From Blastochloris sp. (GTDB lineage: Bacteria; Verrucomicrobiota; Verrucomicrobiia; Methylacidiphilales; JAAUTS01), in contig JAAUTS010000003.1 in assembly GCA_012031345.1 (NCBI GenBank), positions 1 to 49,355 of the forward strand: DNA of 49,355 nt, read 5' to 3'. The position numbers were made by a program, and so were the translations under genes. The notes beneath the pieces were generated by a model. It ran no database searches. It was not told where the DNA came from and was given only the letters and a program-made list of their open reading frames with translations. Positions 32,049-42,078 of this stretch are shown piece after piece. Every line of letters begins with the position of its first letter. Within the stretch, counting starts at the first letter, position 1.

Positions 32049-35000
32049 ATGAGTTCAAGTTTAGAAACGTCCCCGCCCGAAATCATGGAAAAGAAACGTA
32101 AGTCCATGAGCGAAGAGGTTTTCGCTCAGGAAAGTTCCCGCAAAGCCAAGGTCTTCAGTTCGGCTTTTGATGAGCGTTTTGCGGAGGGGGTGAACATTGA
32201 TTGGCTCGATCTTTTGGACAATTCGGCGCATTTCCCCTCCCATTTTAACCTGGAGCAGGTACAGAATTATTTCCGACAGCAGCAGGATTTGAAGTTTGCG
32301 GCGGTGTTGGATGGGGAGACGATTGTGGGGCTTTGCTCGGAACGGCGCATCAGCCGGGTGTTGAGTATGCGTGGCGGTCTGGGCTTTGCCGTTTATGCGC
32401 GGAATCATGTGATCCGGCACATTGACCGGACGGAGTTGCGGATCAAGCGTGGGGAGCCAGTGCGGGACGTGCTGAACCGGGTGATGGCGCGAGGGGACAA
32501 CTTTTTTGACGACGTGATTTTGACGGATGAACAGGGAAAGTTTCTGGGGTTGATCAACGCGCGGAGTTTAATGTTGTTGCAGCACCGGATCAGTCACTTG
32601 CAGTTGGATCAGTTGACAGATCTGACGGGTGAGTTGAATAGCAACAACATTGAGTTGGAAAAGGCGCGTGACATCGCCGTGCAGGCGGCGGAGTCGAAGT
32701 CGGCCTTTTTGGCCAACATGAGTCATGAAATCCGCACGCCCTTGAACGGGATTTTGGGGATGATCAAAATCCTGATGCGGACCGCGTTGACAGTGGATCA
32801 GCGGCGTTTTGCCACGACGGTATTGAATTCGGCCAACGCGTTGTTGACGATTTTGAATGACATCTTGGATTTCTCAAAGATCGAAGCGGGCAAGATGACC
32901 TTTGAGTCGATCAATTACGACATGTCGGATGTGGTGGAGGAAGTGGTGCAACTGCTGACGGAGCGTGCGCGGGAGAAGAAGATTGAATTGTTTGCCTGGG
33001 TGGATCCCCGGCGTGTGCACCAAGATTATATCGGATCCGACGCGGGTGCGTCAGGTGATCCTGAACCTGGCCACGAACGCGATCAAGTTTACGGAGAAGG
33101 GTGAGGTGGTGGTGCGGGTGAGTTCGACCTTTGAGACGGCGACGCATATTCGGTTGAAGCTGGCCGTTTCGGATACGGGGATCGGAATTTCCAAGGAGGC
33201 GCAGGCTCGTTTGTTCGGAGCCTTCGAGCAGGCGGATCAATCGACGAGTCGGCGTTACGGTGGAACGGGTCTGGGTTTGGCCATTTCGAAGAGGATCGTG
33301 GCCTTGATGGGAGGACAGATCGGGTTGGAGAGCGAGTTGGGCAAGGGTTCGACGTTCTGGTTTGAGATTGAAGTGCCCAAGCAGGAGATGGCGGCAGTGG
33401 AGGTCAAGGCGGTAGAGGAGGAGCCTGAGACGGATTTCTGGGGCTTGCGTATTTTGGTGGTGAACGAGAGCGAGTCCTTCACTTCATATATTGGTCACCA
33501 TTTGCAGCGGTGGAACACGGTGTTCCGCATTGCCAAGAGCGGCAAGGAGGCGCTGGAGATGAGTCGTCGCCAAGCGGAGCGGGGATCGAGTTTCGAGTTT
33601 GTGGTGTTGGATTATCGCTTGCCTGACATGGACGGGTTGCAACTGGCGGAGAAGTTGAGTCACCCTGATTTTGGGCCGAAGCCGGGTATGGTATTATTCA
33701 CTTCTTTCCAGGAGGAGGTGCCGGCGGACAAGGCGCGCGAGGCGGGAATTTTGAGTTTGTTGACCAAGCCGATCAAGCCGACGGAGTTGAGGCAGGCGAT
33801 TTTGAGGGCGCGCACGGGCAACCTGCGTCCCTTGGATTTGCAGGCCACGGCGCGGCGTGAGACCTTGAAGGTGGTGGAGGAGGTGGCGACGGTTCCTCCG
33901 ATGTCCTTGTTGTTAGTGGAGGACAGTCCGGTCAACCAAGAGGTGGCCATTCTGTTGTTGGAGGGCTGGAATCATCAGATCGAGACGGCAGAGAACGGCT
34001 TGGTGGCTTTGGAGAAATTAAGACAAAAAACGTATGATTGTGTTTTGATGGATTGTCAGATGCCGGAGATGGATGGGTATGAGGCCACGCGGGCGATTCG
34101 GAAGGTGGAGACGGGGACTTTGGATACTGAGGTTTTTATTGTGGCCATGACGGCTAATGCGATGCCGGGAGATCGTGAGAGGTGTCTGGAAACGGGCATG
34201 AATGATTATGTGGGCAAGCCGATTGAGGAGAGGGATTTGGTGCGGGCCCTGGGCAAGGCGGTGGAAAACATCAGCAAGCGCGGCAGGACTCTACAGTTGA
34301 CCGGGGTGACACCTGTGGTGGTATCGGCTTCCGAAGGTGTTGCTACGGCGGCGGTGAAGTCTGTTCAAGCAGCTCCGGCTCCGATTCAGGTTAGGCAGGA
34401 TTCTGTGGAGACGGAGGAAGAGGAGGATGAACCTTATTTCCCGGAGCGTTTGGTGAATTTGTTTATCTCGGAGACGCGGGCACGGATTCAGGATTTGAAC
34501 AAGGCGGTGGAGGACAAGGATACGGACAAGGTGAGCCGGAGCCTGCATACGATCAAGGGCACGGCCGGGAATTTTAAGGCAAAAAAACTTTTCAATCTGG
34601 CCAAGGAATTGGAAGTCTTGAATACAGGGTCCGGCTTGGAAGCTTTAAGTCCGCGTTTGCCGGAGATGACCCGTTTGTTTGAGGAGATTGCTTTGAAGCT
34701 GCAATCTCACGGCAAGGCCAAGGCAGGAAGTTTGGCCGAGGTCGGAGAATTGATTTCGCAGAAGGAAACGGCCAAGGCGGAGGAGGCGGTGCCTCAAAAT
34801 GGTACTCACGGAGTGCAGGAAGTAGCCGACGATGAAGAGCCTTATTTCCCGGCCCGTCTGGTGAATCTTTTCATTTCAGAAACAGAAATGCGTCTGGGTG
34901 AATTGAAAGAGTCGCTCAATCATGAGGACGTATCCACCTTGTCGCGATGTCTCCATACGATCAAAGGCACGGCGGGAAACTTCCACGCCAAGCGTCTTTA

Positions 35001-35127
35001 TTTGGTGACCAGTGAAATGGAGTTGGCGCTGAAAGAGGGGAATTTGGGGGAGGTGCGGAATCGCCTGCCGCAGATGGAAGAAGCTTTTTCCGAAGCCCGC
35101 AATCAACTGAGACCGAGTCAATCCTGA
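32049..35127 (+). CDS. Hybrid histidine kinase with two receivers and tandem HPt domains, one frameshift
   Basis: About 1025 aa after repair. Order: CBS-like/unknown sensor (residues ~60-190), HisKA with His in AFLANMSHEIRTPLNGILGM (~225), HATPase_c (NAIKFTEKGEVVV, SDTGIGIS, GTGLGLAISKRI), receiver 1 (ILVVNESESF, FVVLDYRLPDMDG; its acidic pair is NE rather than DD), receiver 2 (LLLVEDSPVNQEVA, CVLMDCQMPEMDG, KPI), then two HPt modules, each introduced by EPYFPxRLVNLFISET and carrying SLHTIKGTAGNF / CLHTIKGTAGNF. The frame breaks at GATCCCCGGCG (~33008): one C extra; the repaired join is AWVDPGVCTKIISDPTRVRQ. No membrane helix is evident. Followed immediately by another signalling gene. Confidence 0.87.
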
Positions 35128-35128
35128 T

Positions 35129-36568
35129 ATGACCAAGAATCCTGATCTCAAGTTTAAGGAAGAAACCCCAGTCTTTCTTTATGATGGAGGGAAGCAGATG
35201 GGGCCGATGCCATTTAGAGAGGCTCGTCAGGTTTGGGAATCGGGCAAGTTGTCGGCAGAGGCTTTTTTTTGGGCCGGGGGAATGAAGGATTGGCTGCCGA
35301 TGGAAGGAATTTTTCAAAGGGAGGAAGAGAATCCCGTTCCTTTGGAAAAGATCAAAACGGTGCCGGGTAACGTCAAGCAGGCCATCGCTGCCGTGCAAAC
35401 CGGACAGAAGTTGACGGAAAAGCCGGAGGTTGGCCCGGTGCCGAAAACGGGAGGTCAGGCTGCGGTTAAGGAGTCGGCTGTGCCTCAGAGAGTGGAGGTA
35501 AAGAAAGCAGAAGCAAGCGTGGTGCCGAAGCCGCCGACTGTGTCTCTGGACAAGACGGTCAAGACGGGAAAGGTTGAGCCGGAGAGGAAGATGGTTCCGA
35601 AGGTGGAAGCACCACAGCCGAAAGTGGTGGCAGAGCGCAAGCACCGGGTTTTGGTGGTGGATGACGACATGCTGGTGCGGGAGATGATAGGGGATTTGTT
35701 GGATCAACAGGGGATTCTTTGGGACAAGGCGGAAGACATGCTGCCCGCACGCAAGTTGTTGGAACAAAAAGGACTTTCTCATTATGATGCGGTGGTGACG
35801 GATTATCAAACCCCGGGAGGTTCCGGAGTGGATCTGGTGCGCTGGATCAAGCAGCGGGAAAATGCGTTGCAGGTTTTGTTGTTGACGGCCAAGGATGACA
35901 AGGAAGTGGTGAAGTCGGGGTTACGAGCCGGGGTGATGGATTTTTTGGACAAACCCGTTCGGCGGAAGAGTTTCCTGCCTTCGATCAGTCAGGCCATCAC
36001 GCAGACTTCCCAACTCAGGGAGGAGCGTGCGGCGTATCTGGAATTGATCCGTTTGAAGCTGGCGGGACGCGGGGGTGCAGCGGAGAATCTGATGACGCAA
36101 CTGGTGCATCGCGAGAGCAGCGTCGGGGGGTTGTTGTCGAAGTTAGAGACCGTTATGAAGTATTCCGAGGAGTTGGAGAAAAAAAATGCGGAGGTCTTCC
36201 CTGGTTCGAATGTGTATGTTTCGGAGATGCCGTTCCAAGGGCAGATTTCCGATCTGAGTTTGCTGGACCTGGCGCAGCTTCTTTCGCAATCAGGTAAGAC
36301 TGGGGAGCTTCAGGTTTTGGGCGCGACCAAGATTCATCTGGGCAGCATTTATTTCGATGAGGGGCGCCTGACCCATGCCGAAGTGCGTGAGGGGGCGAAG
36401 GAGACGGGGCATGAGGCGCTGGTCAAACTGATGAGCTTGAATACGGGTTATTTTTGTTTCCAATATGGCAAGGTCACGGTTGAAGCCAGTTTGTTTGATG
36501 ACCCGACCTCCCTACTGTTGGCAGTGAGTGCCGAGATGGATGAAGGCAGCAAGGCAATCGCGGCTTGA
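35129..36568 (+). CDS. GYF_2 - receiver - DUF4388 signalling protein (479 aa)
   Basis: Three-part protein. N-terminal GYF_2/DUF4339-like domain (VFLYDGGKQMGPMPFREARQVWESGKLSAEAFFWAGGMKDWLPM). A Lys/Pro/Val-rich linker. A receiver from ~171 (HRVLVVDDDMLVREMIGD, phospho-Asp in DAVVTDYQTPGGSG, LLLTAKDD, LDKPVRR). C-terminal DUF4388/PATAN domain (FQGQISDLSLLDLAQLLSQSGKTGELQVLG...GSIYFDEGRLTHAEV). DUF4388 response regulators are linked to motility, exopolysaccharide and development in other bacteria. Starts one base after the kinase stop, so it is a likely phosphorelay partner. Confidence 0.85.
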   Translation: MTKNPDLKFKEETPVFLYDGGKQMGPMPFREARQVWESGKLSAEAFFWAGGMKDWLPMEGIFQREEENPVPLEKIKTVPGNVKQAIAAVQTGQKLTEKPEVGPVPKTGGQAAVKESAVPQRVEVKKAEASVVPKPPTVSLDKTVKTGKVEPERKMVPKVEAPQPKVVAERKHRVLVVDDDMLVREMIGDLLDQQGILWDKAEDMLPARKLLEQKGLSHYDAVVTDYQTPGGSGVDLVRWIKQRENALQVLLLTAKDDKEVVKSGLRAGVMDFLDKPVRRKSFLPSISQAITQTSQLREERAAYLELIRLKLAGRGGAAENLMTQLVHRESSVGGLLSKLETVMKYSEELEKKNAEVFPGSNVYVSEMPFQGQISDLSLLDLAQLLSQSGKTGELQVLGATKIHLGSIYFDEGRLTHAEVREGAKETGHEALVKLMSLNTGYFCFQYGKVTVEASLFDDPTSLLLAVSAEMDEGSKAIAA

Positions 36569-36636
36569 CCCTGCTTCGGCAGTCGCTAACCAATTTCCAG
36601 ACAAACGAACAACCCCCCTACAGAACTTGAACATTT

Positions 36637-37011
36637 ATGAGCAAAATATTGATTATTGAAGATTCCGAAACGGTCCGAGCGCAAATGGAGATGATGCTGA
36701 ATGAAGGAGGACATCTTTGTGTGACGGTAGAAAATGGACGGGAAGCTCTGGAGGTTTTGAGCAGGGAAGCGGACTTTGATTTGATCATCACCGACATCTT
36801 TATGCCGGAGATGGATGGGATTGAAACGATTGAAAAGATCACTCAAAAATTCCCCGGGAAGCGGATCATCGCGGTGTCGGCGGGGGGTATGGGGATGTCG
36901 GGTGCGGGTATGTTGGAGATTGCGACGGGTCTGGGTGCTTTGGCTGTGCTGAACAAGCCCTTTGCCTCGGATGATTTCAAGAGAACGGTGGAAGAGGCCC
37001 TGGCGGCTTAG
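36637..37011 (+). CDS. CheY-like single-domain response regulator (124 aa)
   Basis: Complete receiver: KILIIEDSETVRAQMEMML (acidic pair), FDLIITDIFMPEMDGIETI (phospho-Asp), IIAVSAGG (Ser) and VLNKPFASDDF (Lys). The GGMGMSGAGMLEIATGLG insertion between the Ser and Lys strands is Gly/Met-rich and slightly unusual. No output domain. Third gene of the phosphorelay locus and a probable end acceptor or shuttle from the HPt domains of the hybrid kinase. Confidence 0.9.
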   Translation: MSKILIIEDSETVRAQMEMMLNEGGHLCVTVENGREALEVLSREADFDLIITDIFMPEMDGIETIEKITQKFPGKRIIAVSAGGMGMSGAGMLEIATGLGALAVLNKPFASDDFKRTVEEALAA

Positions 37012-37171
37012 GCGTATCAATTGCAAAGGATTTTGGGTTGCCAGTGTTTTCCAGGTGGCGAAGGGCAATTTGAACTTTAATTGGAAGATGAATTAGGGGT
37101 GTCTCCAATAATTGTTACAATAACACAAAACCGCGATTGATCATGGGGGTGTATTCGGACATTGTCCGAAT

Positions 37172-38064
37172 ATGACATCCAACAGCATTCAAACATGGAT
37201 AAAGATCAAGGGACTTCGCAAAGATCGGAGCCTGTTTCCGCTACCAAGGCTTCTCCCCACCCTGGGCATGATGCTGTTGTTGGGACATCCTGAGTTCTCA
37301 CAGGCCCAGATTTTGACCAGTGCCGGGCCTTTTGATTTCGAGTCTGGTACGGCTGGGTCTAATCAGTTTACAGACAACTTCCGTAACATCGGGCCCACAG
37401 GCGAAACTGCTGTGGGACAGACTAATCCCACGACCGGGGAACCGGGCAATGACTATGCATTTTCATCCGCCACCTCCGCAGCAGCGGTGACGAGCCTCCT
37501 CTTTGATACCAGTCCAATCTCTGGAGTATTGGATCCCACCTTCGCGGGGTCGCTCACCATCACTCTGGATATCAGCGGGGTACAGGCGGATTCCTCTTTC
37601 GGGATTCAGTTGCTAGACGGTGGTTCTACTAACAATCTGTTGGCACTGTTCAATCTCGATAACAGTGGAACAACTGATCGAATCCGTTTTTTCGGGACGG
37701 CACTGTTACGGCGGGGTCGGCTGGGACACAAATTGGAACAACCATGGATGGTTCCTCGGGCTTGAACGTCTCCACGGATGTTTCGCCCGTTTTCAGCACT
37801 CTGACAGTGAACTATACGCCGGGGAGTAGCAACGACACGCTGCTTTCGTTAAGTATGGGCACGCTCAACCACAGCGTTATCATTGCCAATAGCGAAGCTA
37901 TTGCCAATCCTCGTATTGCAATTAGACTCTTTGATCCCAGCACCACAGCGGGTTCGGTCAAGTTCGACAATTTCAGCGTCATCCCTGAGCCCTCGACCTA
38001 TGTCATGCTGTTGTTGGGATTCGTCTTGTTGCTTGTCCTGCGTCGTCGCAGGATTTCAGCTTAA
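37172..38064 (+). CDS. PEP-CTERM sorted secreted protein, one frameshift
   Basis: Export signal (LLPTLGMMLLLGHPEFSQAQI), a beta-rich extracellular body (SLTITLDISGVQADSSFGIQLLDGG), and a C-terminal sorting signal VIPEPSTYVMLLLGFVLLLVLRRRR (Pro-Glu-Pro, hydrophobic helix, Arg cluster). That tail is the exosortase recognition signal, so the protein should be processed at the inner membrane and delivered to the surface or matrix. One G is missing in GGGACGGCACTGTTACG (~37702); with it the join is TVTAGSAGTQIGTTMDGSSG. Function of the body unknown; no exosortase gene in the window. Confidence 0.82.
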
Positions 38065-38109
38065 CAGCGGGGGGGCTTTTCCAAGAGGTCTTTGTTGGTC
38101 GGCATCGGC

Positions 38110-39093
38110 TTATGTATTCCTCTGAACCCATGTTCCCTGCGTAAGGACGGTTTTCACCCGTGGGCTTGGGCCTTTTTCGAAGCGATGGAGTTGGGCGGTG
38201 AGCAGATCCACGGCGTTGCTTCCGATGTCTTCCGCCAAGGAATCGATACCCATTGCGAGGAAGGGTGGTTTGAGGTGTAGTGAGGCAAAGGCTGTTTCTT
38301 TTGGGAAACAGGGGAGATCAGTTCTCTCGCTTTTTTCTGTGAGAATCACATCGGGTTGTTGTCGTGATAGCCACTTTTGCCAGGAACCCGAGCTTGACCG
38401 ATCTAAGTCATAAAAGAGTTTCACAGCGGAGCCGGGTCCCTGCGGATGCATCACCAAAAACGCGGCCAGCCAAGCATCCTGCATCCGGCGCACGGATCTT
38501 CCTGAACAAGCCAGTCCAATGCGTTGGTAGCCGAGTCTGCCCAGCCTTTTCATGGCGGTCAGGGCATTCGCGTAGTGATGGCTCAGAGCCCTGTGGTAGG
38601 GTGCCTTCCAGTAAGCCCAGCCAGTGAGGACGATGGAGAAACGACACCAGCTAGGACTGATGTGCGCCGTGGTCGCCCGGATAGGCGGACTAAAAATCAC
38701 TCCCTGAACGCCACGAGCCTCCAGCATCCGACGTAGCGCTCCTTCCTTGCTTCTTCCGACGTCGGCTTGAAGAGCTTCCAGACGGAATCCCAGGTGTTCC
38801 GCCCGGTGTTGGGCACCACTTAGCATCCGGCCGTCATAACTCGCCGGAGGCCGGTAGGTGGAATCAAGAGAAATCCAGGCCAGAGTCTCACGTTCTGCCA
38901 AGCCTTTGCGCCGCTGACTAAGATAGCCAGCTAGGCGTTGGATCTGCGGGTCTGATTGATAGCCCAGCCCTTGGGCGACCCGCCGCACCTTTTCCGCCAA
39001 TTTCAGACTGACGTGCGGATGGTTGCGCAGGACGCGGGAAACCGTCATGGCCGAGACCCCGGCCAGGGTGGCGATACGACGCAAGCTGGACAC
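38110..39093 (-). CDS. LacI-family transcription regulator (327 aa)
   Basis: HTH SLRRIATLAGVSAMTVSRVLRNHPHVSLKLAEKVRRVAQGLGYQSDP is a classic LacI domain, followed by a periplasmic-binding-protein-like sensor (WISLDSTYRPPASYDGRMLSGAQHRAEHLGFRLEALQ, RLGRLGYQRIGLACSGR). GTG start. The minor-groove hinge helix is replaced by QIQRLAGYLSQRRKG, the form seen in many Verrucomicrobial LacI paralogues. The effector is probably a sugar, not identifiable. Divergent from the other LacI gene with a 257-base region between them. Confidence 0.85.
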   Translation of the reverse strand: MSSLRRIATLAGVSAMTVSRVLRNHPHVSLKLAEKVRRVAQGLGYQSDPQIQRLAGYLSQRRKGLAERETLAWISLDSTYRPPASYDGRMLSGAQHRAEHLGFRLEALQADVGRSKEGALRRMLEARGVQGVIFSPPIRATTAHISPSWCRFSIVLTGWAYWKAPYHRALSHHYANALTAMKRLGRLGYQRIGLACSGRSVRRMQDAWLAAFLVMHPQGPGSAVKLFYDLDRSSSGSWQKWLSRQQPDVILTEKSERTDLPCFPKETAFASLHLKPPFLAMGIDSLAEDIGSNAVDLLTAQLHRFEKGPSPRVKTVLTQGTWVQRNT

Positions 39094-39350
39094 CTCACTA
39101 AACTGATTTATAGGTCTGTGGAAAACAACTCCAAATCAGAGCAAATGAATTCAAACATGGGAGAAGAAGGTGCGCCTTGTCTTCCTAGGTGGGAATTTGA
39201 GGCGATAATTGTGGATGCTCAGCCTGACGGACCGTCGTTGTTTGCCTCGCACTCGCGCCTTGTCATCAGCCTAAAGTTCAGTCGGTCAGTATATTCTACC
39301 TAGATGCTTGGACTACTAAGCTGGAATCAAATCCAGCTTGACAGAATGGG

Positions 39351-40445
39351 GTGCCGGACCAAATCTTGGACAAAGTGGCAGTGCAACCGCAAAGTAAGAG
39401 GCCCAAACGCCGATCCGGTAGATTATCAGAGATGGTGACAACGATGGACATTGCCCGTTTAAGTGGGGTGTCCCAGCCTGTGGTGAGCAAGGTGCTGCAT
39501 GGTGGGGCCAACAACGTGCGGGTGGGAGTGGCCACGCGGGAGAGGATCATACGGATTGCGGCGGAACAGGGGTATCGCACCAATCTGGCGGCCAAAGCGA
39601 TGCGGACGGGGCGTTTCGGGGCAGTCACTCTGGTCATGAGCACCACGCGGAGTCGCAGTATTTTACCGATGGAGTTGTTGGACTCGATCATGAATGCCTT
39701 GGCGCAGAAAGACATGCATTTGATCCTGGCCCGTTTCCCGGATGAGGAGTTGGTGAACGAGGGCTTTTTACCCAGGATGTTGAGTTCCTGGATGTCGGAT
39801 GGGCTGTTAATCAACTACAATGCACAGATCCCCCAGAAGATGGTGGAGCTGATCGAGCGGCACAAGATTCCCTCGGTCTGGCTAAATTCCAAGCAATCCC
39901 ACGATGCGATTTTTCCTGACGATGTGCAGGGGGGGCGTTTGGCCACGGAGCATTTGATAGGTTTGGGGCATCGACGCATTGCTTTTTTGAATTACACCGG
40001 CTGGGATCATAGCAGTGCGGAGGATCGGTATCAGGGTTATATGGAGGCGATGAAGGCGGCGCGGCTGGAGCCTTTATTATGGAAGACGATGGGTTTACCG
40101 CCGCGCTCGGAGGTATCCTATTCCTGTCGCAAGCTCCAGGAGCAGGGCTGTCCCACGGCGGTGGTGGGTTATGTCGATAACGAACCCTGGTATGTGCTGG
40201 AGGCCTGTCGGCAACTGGGAATTCGGGTTCCGGAAGAGCTGTCGATTTTAGGTTTCAATGATCGGGAATTGTTTCACCATGGCCAGGAAATCAGCACCAT
40301 GATTGTGCCTGAGAAGGAAATCGGGGAAATGGCGGTGGAAACGCTGATTCAGCGAATCGAGCGGGGGCCTCTGGAAAGTGCGAGTCGAGGGATTCCTTAT
40401 CGCAACACGTTGAAAGCCAGCACGATAGGTAACTGCCGGGACTGA
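39351..40445 (+). CDS. LacI-family transcription regulator (364 aa or slightly shorter)
   Basis: HTH VTTMDIARLSGVSQPVVSKVLHGGANNVRVGVATRERIIRIAAEQGYRTNLAAKAMRTGRFG, then a type I PBP-like ligand domain (GLLINYNAQIPQKMVELIERHKIPSVWLNS, GGRLATEHLIGLGHRRIAFLNY, LSILGFNDRELFHHGQEISTM). GTG 39351 gives an N-terminal basic extension; ATG 39432 (MVTTMDIARLSG) is an equally good start. It stands 99 bases before the Verru_Chthon cassette on the same strand and may control it. Confidence 0.85.
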   Translation: MPDQILDKVAVQPQSKRPKRRSGRLSEMVTTMDIARLSGVSQPVVSKVLHGGANNVRVGVATRERIIRIAAEQGYRTNLAAKAMRTGRFGAVTLVMSTTRSRSILPMELLDSIMNALAQKDMHLILARFPDEELVNEGFLPRMLSSWMSDGLLINYNAQIPQKMVELIERHKIPSVWLNSKQSHDAIFPDDVQGGRLATEHLIGLGHRRIAFLNYTGWDHSSAEDRYQGYMEAMKAARLEPLLWKTMGLPPRSEVSYSCRKLQEQGCPTAVVGYVDNEPWYVLEACRQLGIRVPEELSILGFNDRELFHHGQEISTMIVPEKEIGEMAVETLIQRIERGPLESASRGIPYRNTLKASTIGNCRD

Positions 40446-40544
40446 GGCTGGGTTGGCAATTAGTATCAAACACTAAAATCGAAAATCTGGCTTGATTTCT
40501 TACGTATTATCAACTATATAGTATTTACATTGTCAGGAGATTCT

Positions 40545-40997
40545 ATGAACAATTTAAACAGTTTCAGCCGCCAGCAACGCAGAGGATTTAGTTTGATTGA
40601 AGTTACGATGTCTCTTGGGATTATATCAATTGGGATGATGGCACTGGTAGCTATGCTGCCATTGGGACTGAAGGCGTTCAAGTCTTCGGTGGACATGACT
40701 TTACAGGCCCAGATTGCTCAATCGATTTTGAATCAAGCCCAGCAGATCAAATTCAGTAATTTGGGTGACTTGGATGGCACGTTTTATTTTGATGCTGAGG
40801 GGGCCTTGCTGCCTAACAAGACAGGAGCAGCCTTTGAGACTGAGGTTGCATTCCCCGAGACAAGGACAAGGGTTCCTTCCAACAACGGCAGGGAAGAGCT
40901 GGAGCCGCTGACCACGATAAGCATTACAATCAAGCCCATGACTTCGCCTGAGCGGTCGAAAACACTCAACCTCTTCATCGCCGATGTGGGACTTTAA
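40545..40997 (+). CDS. Verru_Chthon cassette protein B (prepilin-like)
   Basis: Type IV-like pseudopilin. RRGFSLIEVTMSLGIISIGMMALVAMLPLGLKAF has the prepilin cleavage site (G|FSLIE with Glu5) and the N-terminal hydrophobic helix. The short globular domain (EAEGALLPNK-type region, LEPLTTISITIKPM) follows. Start ATG 40545 is preceded by AGGAGA; the track start at 40530 is upstream of it. The family (TIGR02598-type) is known mainly from Verrucomicrobia and occurs in four-gene cassettes of unknown role. It overlaps the next gene by 14 bases. Confidence 0.85.
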   Translation: MNNLNSFSRQQRRGFSLIEVTMSLGIISIGMMALVAMLPLGLKAFKSSVDMTLQAQIAQSILNQAQQIKFSNLGDLDGTFYFDAEGALLPNKTGAAFETEVAFPETRTRVPSNNGREELEPLTTISITIKPMTSPERSKTLNLFIADVGL

Positions 40998-42078
40998 GTT
41001 GTGTAGGTTACGAAACGCGGGCACTGGCTTCAGTCTAATTGAAGTCATGGTGTCCGTGTCGTTGCTGGCCCTGATCATGACTTTGGTCTTTCAAGTCATC
41101 AGTGCGACGAGTGATGTGTGGCAAAAGACGAGCAAGAAGGTTTCGTCGTTTCAGGAATCGCGGGCGGCCTTTGAATCCTTGACACGCAAAGCGAGCCAGG
41201 CAGTCCTAAATCCTTATTGGGACTATGATCCGCCCTTATCCACACCCGGATCCGTGCCGAGTCGTTATCTAAGGCAATCGGAGCTGCATTTTATTTCAGG
41301 TCAGGGAAATGTTCCTGGTGGGGTCTTGGAAGGGGTAAGTCGGGAGGGCAGCCGTTGAAGACGGTGGGGCACAGCATTTGTTTCAGGCCATGCTGGGCTA
41401 TTCGCAGCCTGAAGCCACTTTGGCAGATGCGGATGTGCCTTTGAGCAATTTGTTAAATGCCTGCACCTTTTATGTGGAATATAATGATGCCCTGGCAAAG
41501 TATCCGCAATTTATTCAGAATCTCCTTTCGGGACAAAAGAAGAGTGGGTATCGACTGATGGAGTTGTGGCAACCTTCTGAGGAGTTGCAGGTCTATGCCA
41601 CGACACTTGCACAGATGAAGACTGCACCAGCCAAGGCATATGACTGGTTCCGTGTGCCCTTAGCCGACCCCAAGGTGCCCGTGCATGTCTTAGCCGAAAA
41701 TGTGATCATGTTGGTGATCTGGCCGCGACGGGTTGAAAAGACCGGGGCGCAATTAACGGATGATTATAACTACGATAGCCGGGCTTATCTTCAGGACCCC
41801 GCCGCGACTCTCAGTGCCAATCAACTGCCTCCCGTGTTGGAAGTGACCATGGTGGCCTTGGCGCAAAGCTCGGCACAACGGATGGAAGATGAATACGGAA
41901 GCAAGGGCCTGGTGCCGCCTCCTTTGGAGAAGGTAAATTGTTTGTAAAATCAACCCAGACTGATTTCGACCAGGATCTCAAAGAGTTAGAGGATTTTTTT
42001 ATTGGAAAAACGCTACGAGTATCGGGTGTTTCGCACCAGCATCGCGATACGTCAAGCCAAGTGGAGTGAGGATTTATG
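40984..42078 (+). CDS. Verru_Chthon cassette protein C (prepilin-like), several frameshifts
   Basis: N-terminus GTGFSLIEVMVSVSLLALIMTLVFQVISATSDVW is a prepilin signal and helix. The body continues in other frames: HLFQAMLGYSQPEATLADADV, FYVEYNDALAKYP, NVIMLVIWPRRVEKTG, LPPVLEVTMVALAQSSAQRMEDEYG, then FVKSTQTDFDQDLKELEDFFIGKTLRYEYRVFRTSIAIRQAKWSEDL. At least three indels (~41340, ~41930, ~42012) split it in the ORF track. The final TGA overlaps the ATG of the next gene. Matches the third, GspJ-sized member of the cassette (TIGR02599-type). Confidence 0.82.
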
